Assembly (NCBI GenBank): GCA_964573885.1
Contig: CAZNLL010000031.1
Coordinates: 1 to 29,481, forward strand
Length of the DNA: 29,481 nucleotides
Direction of reading: 5' to 3'
From: CAZNLL01 sp964573885
GTDB taxonomy: Bacteria; Desulfobacterota; DSM-4660; Desulfatiglandales; Desulfatiglandaceae
This document shows positions 1-5,459 of this stretch, in pieces (the stretch's first letter is position 1; each line of letters begins with the position of its first letter). The position numbers and the translations under genes were made by a program. The notes beneath the pieces are model-generated. The model saw nothing but the letters and a program-made list of their open reading frames with translations. It had not been told where the DNA came from and made no database searches.

Positions 1-320
1 AGCCGGAGTTTGTGGCCCCCCTGGTGCTTTATCTCTGTTCCGAGCAATGTCCTGTAACCGGCATGGTCTTTAACGCCGGGATGGGCTACTTTAACCGGGC
101 CGCCGTGGTCACCGGTTCAGGAACGGTCATCGGGGACGGCGCAAAGATCCCCACCCTGGAGGAGATTCACAAAGACTGGGACGTCATTAACGGCCTCACC
201 GGGGCCCAGGAGTATGTAAATGCCACGGCCTCCCTGGCCCCTGTTCTGGAAGCTTTTAGGGGAGAGAAAGGGGAGAAAGAGGAGGGCGGGGGAAACTCAA
301 GATCGAGGGGGACCTCATGA
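1..320 (+). CDS. Short-chain dehydrogenase/reductase, C-terminal part (5' end outside window)
   Basis: The reading frame is open from the first complete codon at position 3 and ends at the TGA at 318-320, so only the last ~105 residues are seen. The visible part begins PEFVAPLVLYLCSEQCPVTG, the segment near the C-terminus of SDRs where the Rossmann domain closes, followed by FNAGMGYFNRAA and a tail containing IHKDWDVINGLTGAQEY. From memory this arrangement resembles the dehydrogenase domain of peroxisomal multifunctional enzyme type 2 (HSD17B4), a 3-hydroxyacyl-CoA dehydrogenase. The catalytic Tyr/Lys and the NAD-binding glycines lie upstream and cannot be checked. The last ~20 residues are rich in Gly, Glu and Lys and do not look like a conserved fold. 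A thiolase and an acyl-CoA dehydrogenase follow on the same strand, so a role in beta-oxidation-type degradation is the inference. Confidence 0.8.
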   Translation, partial: PEFVAPLVLYLCSEQCPVTGMVFNAGMGYFNRAAVVTGSGTVIGDGAKIPTLEEIHKDWDVINGLTGAQEYVNATASLAPVLEAFRGEKGEKEEGGGNSRSRGTS

Positions 321-434
321 AATCCCAGCTCATTGAAAAACTATTTAAGTTCTAGAAGGCGATCTCATGACGGGCAACATACCCTTATAACCGTGGCGGA
401 TGGAGGAACATTCAGGGGTAAAGGAGGATAAACA

Positions 435-1643
435 ATGGCTGCAGGGATCAAGGACAAGGTCGCGATTATCGGTATGGGCTGCACCCGGTTCGGTGAGCGG
501 TGGGATGTGGGCGGGGAAGAACTGATGGTAGAGGCCTTCACCGAGTGTATGGAAGACGCAGGGGTTGACCGCAGTGAAATCCAGGCCGCATGGCTGGGGA
601 CCTGCTATGATGAGATCAATGTGGGAAAGAGCGCCCTGCCCCTGTCCATGACCCTGAGTCTGCCTTTCATTCCGGTGACGAGGACCGAGAATTTTTGTGC
701 CAGCGGCACAGAATCCTTTCGCGGTGCCGTATATGCAGTGGCCTCAGGGGCCTATGATGTTTGCCTGGCCATGGGGGTTGAAAAGCTGAAAGATACCGGT
801 TTCGGTGGCCTTCCCAGCATGGTGGGCTCTAACGTGGGATCCTTGAACTGGCTTTTTAATCCCAATATGACCGCTCCCGGGGCCTTTGCCCAACTGGCTT
901 CCGCTTATGCGGCCAAGTACCGGGTCCCGGAAAAGGAGCTGAAGCGGGCCATGGCACAGGTCTCTGTTAAGAGCCATGCAAACGGTGCCCTCAATCCCAA
1001 GGCCCATCTCAGGAGACCCGTGACCATTGACCAGGTCATATCCGCTCCCATTGTGGCCCATCCTCTGGGGCTTTTTGACTGTTGCGGTGTGAGCGACGGA
1101 GCCGCGTGCGCCTTGGTGACCACGGTGGAAAGGGCCTTAGAGATGGGAATACAGAACCCTGTTACGGTCAAGGCCCTTCAGTTGGCCCTGAGCAGCGGCG
1201 AAGAGATGCGTTATAACAGCTGGGACGGGGACCACTTTATGACCACGGACCGATGCAGTACCAAGGCTTATGAAGAGGCGGGCATTGAGAATCCCCGGGA
1301 TGAAATCAGCATGATGGAACTTCACGACTGTTTCTCCATCACCGAGCTGGTGACCTATGAGGACCTCCATATTTCCGAAAGGGGGGAGGCCTGGAAAGAC
1401 GTCCTGGAGGGGTTTTACAACCGTGACGGGAAGATCCCTTGTCAGGTAGACGGGGGTCTCAAATGCTTCGGCCATCCCATCGGCGCCTCTGGATTACGTA
1501 TGCTCTACGAGATGTATCTCCAACTGAATGGAAGGGCCGGAGAGAGACAGCTTGAGGATCCCCGGTACGGCCTGACCCATAATCTGGGAGGATTCCCCGC
1601 CATGAACGTATGCAGCATCGCCATTGTGGGCAAATACAGGTAA
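435..1643 (+). CDS. Thiolase family protein (SCP-x / acetyl-CoA acetyltransferase type)
   Basis: A 402-residue protein of usual length for SCP-x-type thiolases, which cleave 3-ketoacyl-CoA or condense acyl-CoAs. The nucleophilic cysteine is C88 in ENFCASGTES, a histidine lies in ELHDCFS (H297), and the C-terminal GHPIGASG carries H347. This HDCFS/GHPxGASG pattern without the second catalytic Cys of classical thiolases is typical of the SCP-x/lipid-transfer branch. The start at 435 is supported by AAGGAGGA a few bases upstream. The gene follows the SDR on the same strand after 114 bp and precedes an acyl-CoA dehydrogenase, so the three probably act on one acyl-CoA pathway. The substrate (fatty acid, aromatic-derived or other acyl chain) cannot be told from sequence. 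Confidence 0.9.
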   Translation: MAAGIKDKVAIIGMGCTRFGERWDVGGEELMVEAFTECMEDAGVDRSEIQAAWLGTCYDEINVGKSALPLSMTLSLPFIPVTRTENFCASGTESFRGAVYAVASGAYDVCLAMGVEKLKDTGFGGLPSMVGSNVGSLNWLFNPNMTAPGAFAQLASAYAAKYRVPEKELKRAMAQVSVKSHANGALNPKAHLRRPVTIDQVISAPIVAHPLGLFDCCGVSDGAACALVTTVERALEMGIQNPVTVKALQLALSSGEEMRYNSWDGDHFMTTDRCSTKAYEEAGIENPRDEISMMELHDCFSITELVTYEDLHISERGEAWKDVLEGFYNRDGKIPCQVDGGLKCFGHPIGASGLRMLYEMYLQLNGRAGERQLEDPRYGLTHNLGGFPAMNVCSIAIVGKYR

Positions 1644-1646
1644 AGA

Positions 1647-1897
1647 GAAGCCGGATCATGCCCTCCTTTCTTTTGTTCCGAGGCTCCCAGGCTGGTCTTT
1701 TCTACGGTTTATCCACGGGGGAGTTCTGCCCCCTCCCGCTGTTCCCCTCGCTCTCGCTCGGGGCCAGGGGTTTCCCCCATGGATAAACCTGGAAAAGACG
1801 AAGCCTTCCCACCAGTCACACCAGAAAGGAGGTCATGATCCTCACAAGCACTGGAAACAGCTGAGGTGTTACCATTTTTCTGTGAAGCCGGATCATG
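1647..1897. repeat. 14-bp direct repeat pair flanking a palindromic insert
   Basis: The 14-mer GAAGCCGGATCATG occurs exactly at 1647-1660 and at 1884-1897, both between the thiolase stop and the next start. The 223 bases between them contain the 1695-1799 inverted repeat. The arrangement could reflect insertion of a small palindromic element with target duplication, or a local tandem duplication that diverged. No transposase and no second copy of the element were seen in this window. Confidence 0.5.
1695..1799. repeat. Long imperfect inverted repeat (hairpin element)
   Basis: The left arm 1695-1721 (GTCTTTTC, four unpaired or bulged bases, GTTTATCCA, then G-rich) is complementary to the right arm 1774-1799 with one bulge and very few mismatches. 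The ~52-base loop is C-rich on its left and G-rich on its right (for example CCCC at 1744-1747 against GGGG at 1760-1763), so it can fold further. No T-tract follows, so it does not look like a standard intrinsic terminator. It could be a REP- or MITE-like element, or an mRNA-stabilising hairpin after the thiolase. Confidence 0.6.
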
Positions 1898-1972
1898 AGC
1901 ACTGAAAACACCCAACCTCTTACGAGAAAATGATTTTATCCCTTTGCGGGCATGAGAAAGGATGTTTTTATA

Positions 1973-3115
1973 ATGGATATTCTTCCCTATGGTGAAGAGC
2001 ACAACATTTTCAGGCAGGCAGTGAGGAAGTTCTTTGAAAAGGAACTAATCCCCCATATTGAGGAGTGGGAGGAAGCGGGAATTGTGCCCAAAAGCATGTG
2101 GCGAAAGATGGGGGAACAGGGTTTCCTCTGCATGGACCTCCCTGAAGAATACGGAGGCGTGGGAGCGGATTTCCTCTATTCTGTCATATTGACGGAAGAA
2201 CTGGCAAAGACCAATTTCACCGGACTGGCCGCACCCCTTCATAGCGACATCGTCGTTCCCTACATCAGTTCCTATGCCCCGGAAGAGCTTAAGAAGAAAT
2301 ATCTCCCCAAGTGTGCCTCAGGGGAGGTGATCACCGCGGTGGCCATGACCGAGCCCAACACAGGGAGCGACCTGGCCGCCATCCGGACCTCGGCCGTGGA
2401 GGACGGGGATCATGTGGTCATTAACGGACAGAAGACCTTTATAAGTAACGGTATCAACTGCGGGCTGGTTGTCTTGGCGGCCCGAGATCCTCATGTAGAG
2501 AATCCTTACCAGGCCATAGACCTTTACTTGGTGGAGGAGGGGACCCCGGGTTTTGAGAAGGGAAAGAAGATCAGAAAGGTGGGTTGGCACAGCCAGGATA
2601 CCGCGGAGCTCTACTTCAGCGACTGCCGTGTTCCCAAGGGCCAGCGCCTGGGCCAAAAGGGCGACGGCTTCAAGATACTCATGGACAAGCTCCAGCCTGA
2701 GAGACTCGTGTGTTGCATCACCGCCGTGGCCGCCGCCGAATATATGCTGGAGATTACCATAGACTACTGCAAGGAACGGACGGCCTTTGGCAAGCCCCTG
2801 TCCAAATTTCAAAATACCCAGTTCAAAATCGTGGAAATGGCTACAGAGGTCAAGCTGGGCCGCACCTTTTTGGACAAGTTGATCATGGATCACATGGAAA
2901 GAAAGAATATTATCACCGAAGTCTCTATGGGCAAATACTGGACCACGGAAATGGCCAGTCGGGTGGCCGATCAATGCGTCCAGCTCCATGGGGGATACGG
3001 GTATTGCGAGGAATATCCCATTGCCCGGGCCTGGCGCGACGCCCGGGTCATGTCCATTTTTGCGGGTACCAGCGAAATCATGAAGCGGATCGCCGCCAAG
3101 TTTATGGGCCTTTAG
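1973..3115 (+). CDS. Acyl-CoA dehydrogenase (LCAD/IVD-like active-site arrangement)
   Basis: A 380-residue FAD-dependent acyl-CoA dehydrogenase that oxidises an acyl-CoA to the trans-2-enoyl-CoA, normally passing electrons to ETF. Signature segments are AMTEPNTGSDLAAI (FAD/substrate region), RTAFGKPLSKFQ, and the C-terminal QLHGGYGYCEEYPIAR followed by IFAGTSEIMKR. The residue that is the catalytic Glu in MCAD-type enzymes (the E of YEGT) is Ala364 here. Glu243 in LQPERLV sits where long-chain and isovaleryl-CoA dehydrogenases keep their base, so the enzyme is probably active. I chose 1973 over the upstream in-frame ATG at 1952 because AAAGGA lies ~11 bases before 1973, the family typically begins near here, and nothing Shine-Dalgarno-like precedes 1952. 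Confidence 0.92.
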   Translation: MDILPYGEEHNIFRQAVRKFFEKELIPHIEEWEEAGIVPKSMWRKMGEQGFLCMDLPEEYGGVGADFLYSVILTEELAKTNFTGLAAPLHSDIVVPYISSYAPEELKKKYLPKCASGEVITAVAMTEPNTGSDLAAIRTSAVEDGDHVVINGQKTFISNGINCGLVVLAARDPHVENPYQAIDLYLVEEGTPGFEKGKKIRKVGWHSQDTAELYFSDCRVPKGQRLGQKGDGFKILMDKLQPERLVCCITAVAAAEYMLEITIDYCKERTAFGKPLSKFQNTQFKIVEMATEVKLGRTFLDKLIMDHMERKNIITEVSMGKYWTTEMASRVADQCVQLHGGYGYCEEYPIARAWRDARVMSIFAGTSEIMKRIAAKFMGL

Positions 3116-3165
3116 AGCGGGGGCTTTCAGCCGCCTGGGGAGAGATAAAAAGATTCAAGGACCCC

Positions 3166-3194
3166 TTGACTTTTAAAAGGATTTATGATCTAAT
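3166..3194 (+). promoter_or_regulatory. Sigma70-like promoter driving the riboswitch leader
   Basis: TTGACT at 3166-3171 and TCTAAT at 3189-3194 are separated by exactly 17 bp, each matching consensus at 5 of 6 positions. Transcription would begin near 3201, just ahead of the riboswitch aptamer. Confidence 0.65.
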
Positions 3195-3210
3195 TTTTTT
3201 TAGATATTAA

Positions 3211-3300
3211 AATCATGAAAAGGGCAAATCCGCCGAAAGGCGGAGACGCAAAGCCACGGGTCTAAAGCCCCAGGGCCATGACAGCCGGGCCGCCATGAGG
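3211..3300 (+). promoter_or_regulatory. Cyclic-di-GMP class I (GEMM-I) riboswitch aptamer
   Basis: The sequence carries the hallmarks of the GEMM-I aptamer: AGGGCAAA (3221-3228), a 6-bp hairpin closed by a GAAA tetraloop (TCCGCC GAAA GGCGGA, 3229-3244), the conserved GACGCAAAGCC joiner (3245-3255), a second arm containing TCTAAA (the tetraloop receptor side), and a returning AGCCGGGCCGCC (3283-3294). TCATG at 3213-3217 pairs with CATGA at 3294-3298 to close P1. The base aligned with ligand-contacting G20 of the Vibrio Vc2 switch is G (3223), which predicts c-di-GMP rather than the cGAMP preference of G20A variants. A terminator follows 15 bases downstream, and the regulated gene is the secreted protein at 3397. 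Confidence 0.93.
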
Positions 3301-3315
3301 ACGCTAAATGAAGAG

Positions 3316-3346
3316 GCCTTTGGGCGGTTTGCTCAAAGGCTTTTTT
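3316..3346 (+). terminator. Intrinsic terminator, expression platform of the riboswitch
   Basis: GCCTTTGGGC (3316-3325) pairs with GCTCAAAGGC (3331-3340) over 10 bp including one G-U pair, with loop GGTTT, and is followed at once by TTTTTT (3341-3346). GGCGG (3323-3327) in the terminator could alternatively pair with CCGCC (3290-3294) at the 3' edge of the aptamer. That would give a ligand-dependent switch by competition. The direction (ligand ON or OFF) is not decided by sequence alone. Confidence 0.9.
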
Positions 3347-3396
3347 AGCTTTTTCAGGTGTTTAGCCCATTTTTGGCGTTTGAATGGGAGGATAAA

Positions 3397-3759
3397 ATGA
3401 GAGCTTGTATCGGCGCCTGTTTTTTCCTGTTGGCCCTATGCATCACAGTGCACGCCGACGACTGGAGTGTATGGGGGCAAAGAATCAAAGATAAGCTGGA
3501 CGCCTGGGAAAGATACAAAATGGAATACAGGGAGGCGGCAAAAAGCCCGGCCTGGTTTCCGGGCCGTTTCGAAATGGATGAGGAACCATCAGAGTACGAT
3601 TCAGAGGACTCCTCCCGGGTAAAGGCCAAGTTAATCGAATTAGACTCCATGGTCTATCTGGTCTTCTATGTTGCCGAGCCAAAGGGGGACGGCTCTATGA
3701 ACAACAGAATAATCGAGGTGAAAAGGCTTTCCCAGCCGCGGGGGGAAGCCGGGGAATGA
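3397..3759 (+). CDS. Small secreted protein under c-di-GMP riboswitch control, function unknown
   Basis: A 120-residue protein that I do not recognise. It begins with a clear signal peptide (MRACIGACFFLLALCITVHA, predicted cleavage before DDW), leaving ~100 mature residues. They are charged, with an acidic stretch (DEEPSEYDSEDSS) and then a hydrophobic strand-like segment (SMVYLVFYVAEP). There are no other membrane segments and no Cys in the mature part. The start at 3397 is preceded by GGGAGGA, and an in-frame GTG at 3358 would place 13 extra residues before the signal peptide and is rejected. It is the first gene after the riboswitch and terminator, so its synthesis should respond to c-di-GMP. 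yggS follows 70 bp later and may or may not be co-transcribed. A role at the cell surface in attachment or matrix is only a guess from the regulation. Confidence 0.8.
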   Translation: MRACIGACFFLLALCITVHADDWSVWGQRIKDKLDAWERYKMEYREAAKSPAWFPGRFEMDEEPSEYDSEDSSRVKAKLIELDSMVYLVFYVAEPKGDGSMNNRIIEVKRLSQPRGEAGE

Positions 3760-3829
3760 AGGCTTGTTCCATCCTTTACACGGGGTCCCAAATGACGTAA
3801 CAATAGGGGTATAATAAGGGAGAAAAGAC

Positions 3830-4489
3830 ATGATTCAGGAAAATGTCAAAAAGATTCTCCAGGAATTGCCCCAGGGTGTGGAACTCGTGGGTGCGGCCAA
3901 GACCAGGAGACCCCAAGAGATCCTGGAAGCGGTGGAGGCCGGTCTCAAGATCATCGGCGAGAACTATGTCCAGGAGGCGGAAAAGGCCTTTGATGTGGTC
4001 GGGCACAGGGCCAAGTGGCACATGATCGGTCATCTCCAGAGCAACAAGGCCAAGAAGGCGGTCAAGGTCTTTGACATGATCGAGACCGTGGACTCTTTAA
4101 AACTGGCCAGGGCGATCGATAGGGCCTGTGAAGCACAGGGAAAGATCATGCCGGTTTTGATCGAGATCAACAGTGGAAATGAGGCCCGAAAGGCCGGTGT
4201 CCTCCCCGAAGAGGCTCCCGGCCTGGTGAAAGATCTCGCAGGGCTTGGGCAGATTAAGGTCATGGGCCTTATGACCATGGGACCCTATGCCGGGGATCCA
4301 GAGGAATCCCGCCCCTATTTTAAGAAGACCCGTGCAGTCTTTGAGAAGGTCAAGGGATTGAACCTGCCTGGCGTGGAGATGCGGTACCTGTCCATGGGCA
4401 TGTCCAATTCCTACCGGGTGGCTCTTGAGGAAGGGGCCAATCTCGTGAGGATCGGGACCAGACTCTTCGGGGAGCGGGATTACGGCTAG
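3830..4489 (+). CDS. yggS: YggS/PROSC-family pyridoxal phosphate homeostasis protein
   Basis: A 219-residue PLP-binding TIM-barrel protein of the YggS (COG0325) family, which keeps free PLP and amino/keto acid pools balanced rather than catalysing a known reaction. The PLP lysine is K24 in GAAKTR. WHMIGHLQSNKAKKAV, LMTMGP and the C-terminal LSMGMSNSYRVALEEGANL followed by RIGTRLFGERDY are the usual family motifs, including the phosphate-binding region. It lacks ~15 residues of the N-terminal extension found in enterobacterial members, which is within normal variation. The start is preceded by AAGGGAGA. Confidence 0.95.
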   Translation: MIQENVKKILQELPQGVELVGAAKTRRPQEILEAVEAGLKIIGENYVQEAEKAFDVVGHRAKWHMIGHLQSNKAKKAVKVFDMIETVDSLKLARAIDRACEAQGKIMPVLIEINSGNEARKAGVLPEEAPGLVKDLAGLGQIKVMGLMTMGPYAGDPEESRPYFKKTRAVFEKVKGLNLPGVEMRYLSMGMSNSYRVALEEGANLVRIGTRLFGERDYG

Positions 4490-4520
4490 GTTTCGCCAGG
4501 GCTTTTTTTCACAATCCGGG

Positions 4521-4630
4521 GCGGGAAACGATACCTCTTCTTGGGTCCCGAGTCTCCCGGCCCGGAGGCCTAGACTCGGCTGAGCCCGTCGCAGGCCGCC
4601 AGTCACCTGCGAAGAGGTATCACTTCCCGC
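4521..4630. repeat. Cloverleaf-like inverted repeat between yggS and the ttcA-like gene
   Basis: The outer arms 4521-4540 and 4611-4630 pair over 20 positions with only a 2-base internal mismatch (GCGGGAA, two unpaired, GATACCTCTTC). Inside, CCGAGTCT (4548-4555) pairs with AGACTCGG (4572-4579), and GCAGG (4591-4595) pairs with CCTGC (4606-4610) directly against the outer stem, giving a three-way junction. No T-run follows. The surrounding 4490-4739 gap has no gene. The element is not a tRNA: there is no anticodon arm or T-arm. It could be a structured non-coding RNA, a leader of the downstream gene, or a small palindromic repeat element. Confidence 0.65.
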
Positions 4631-4739
4631 ATGGGGCCTAAAAAGAAATCATCAGCTCATTTCGGGATCGGGGAAACCCGGCCTTGCCCGGGATTGATTT
4701 GGGCATGGCCCCGGGCGAAAGAGGGGATGACAGGTAAAA

Positions 4740-5459
4740 TTGGGATATGTGGCCAAAGAGCTAAGGCGTCTTGTGGGCAAGGCCATTCATTCCCAAGACA
4801 TGGTCCGGGACGGGGATCATGTCTTGGTGGCCCTTTCTGGCGGAAAAGACAGTATGACCCTCCTCTGGCTTTTGAGGGAGCGGATCAAACGGATTCCTGT
4901 CACCTATGAGGTCACCGCCGCCCACGTGGATCCCGGTTTCGGGGCCGGGTCAGGGGAGCGCATCCGTGCCTTTTGCTCGGAAAAGGGGTTCCCCTTCCGA
5001 ATCATTGAAAGCGACATCGGGCCCACCGCCCACGGACCCGAAAACCGGGAGAATCCTTGCTTTTTGTGCTCAAGGCTCAGAAGGAAGATCCTTTTTGAAC
5101 TGGCCGATGACCTGGGGTGTAACCGCATCGCCTTTGGCCACCACAAAGATGACCTGATTGAGACCTTTTTCCTGAATATGTTTTACGGGGCTTCGGCGAG
5201 CACCATGCTTCCGGTCCAGCCCCTTTTTAAGGATAAACTGACCGTTATAAGACCTCTCTATTTGGTGGACGAGCAACTCCTCGGCCGTTATGCCAAGTCT
5301 ATGGGGTGGCCCCACATCTCCCTGGGCTGCCCCACGGCAGGGGCTTCAAAAAGAGAAGAGATCAAAAATATGCTCCGCCATTTCTACCGGACAAATCGAA
5401 AGATCAAGGGAAACATCTTCCACGCCCTCCAAAACGTGAAACCCGAATACCTCCTCTAG
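4740..5459 (+). CDS. ttcA: TtcA-like tRNA 2-thiocytidine (PP-loop) sulfurtransferase
   Basis: A 239-residue PP-loop ATPase. The ATP-binding SGGKDS is at residues 33-38, the CxxC pair at C107/C110 in NPCFLCSRLRR, and a third cysteine at C197 in SLGCPTAG. TtcA uses such three cysteines for a [4Fe-4S] cluster and thiolates cytidine 32 of tRNA. AFGHHKDDLIETFFLNMFYG is the characteristic family motif. It is shorter than enterobacterial TtcA, lacking part of the C-terminus, so a related PP-loop tRNA thiolase is possible. The start is uncertain. TTG at 4740 is the first possible start after an in-frame TGA at 4728, and GTG at 4749 is the alternative. Its stop codon overlaps that of the convergent lon gene in the palindrome CTAG. 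Confidence 0.85.
   Translation: MGYVAKELRRLVGKAIHSQDMVRDGDHVLVALSGGKDSMTLLWLLRERIKRIPVTYEVTAAHVDPGFGAGSGERIRAFCSEKGFPFRIIESDIGPTAHGPENRENPCFLCSRLRRKILFELADDLGCNRIAFGHHKDDLIETFFLNMFYGASASTMLPVQPLFKDKLTVIRPLYLVDEQLLGRYAKSMGWPHISLGCPTAGASKREEIKNMLRHFYRTNRKIKGNIFHALQNVKPEYLL

Larger units (their letters stand above)
1644..1972. other. Intergenic stretch between thiolase and acyl-CoA dehydrogenase
   Basis: About 330 bases without a convincing gene. A plus-strand reading frame at 1624-1905 and a minus-strand one at 1709-2002 are open, but they lack ribosome binding sites and have low-complexity composition imposed by the palindrome. The stretch contains a long imperfect inverted repeat (1695-1799) and a 14-base direct repeat at its two ends (1647-1660 and 1884-1897), described separately. 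Confidence 0.6.

Noticed and set aside
1624..1905. 93-codon plus-strand frame after the thiolase
   Set aside because: Overlaps the thiolase end and runs through the palindromic element; no ribosome binding site and low-complexity sequence.
2318..2989. 223-codon open frame antisense to the acyl-CoA dehydrogenase
   Set aside because: Shadow frame of a confident gene with no protein-like features.
3810..3815. TATAAT just before yggS as a promoter
   Set aside because: No -35 hexamer at 16-18 bp, and a start would fall in the ribosome binding site of the gene.
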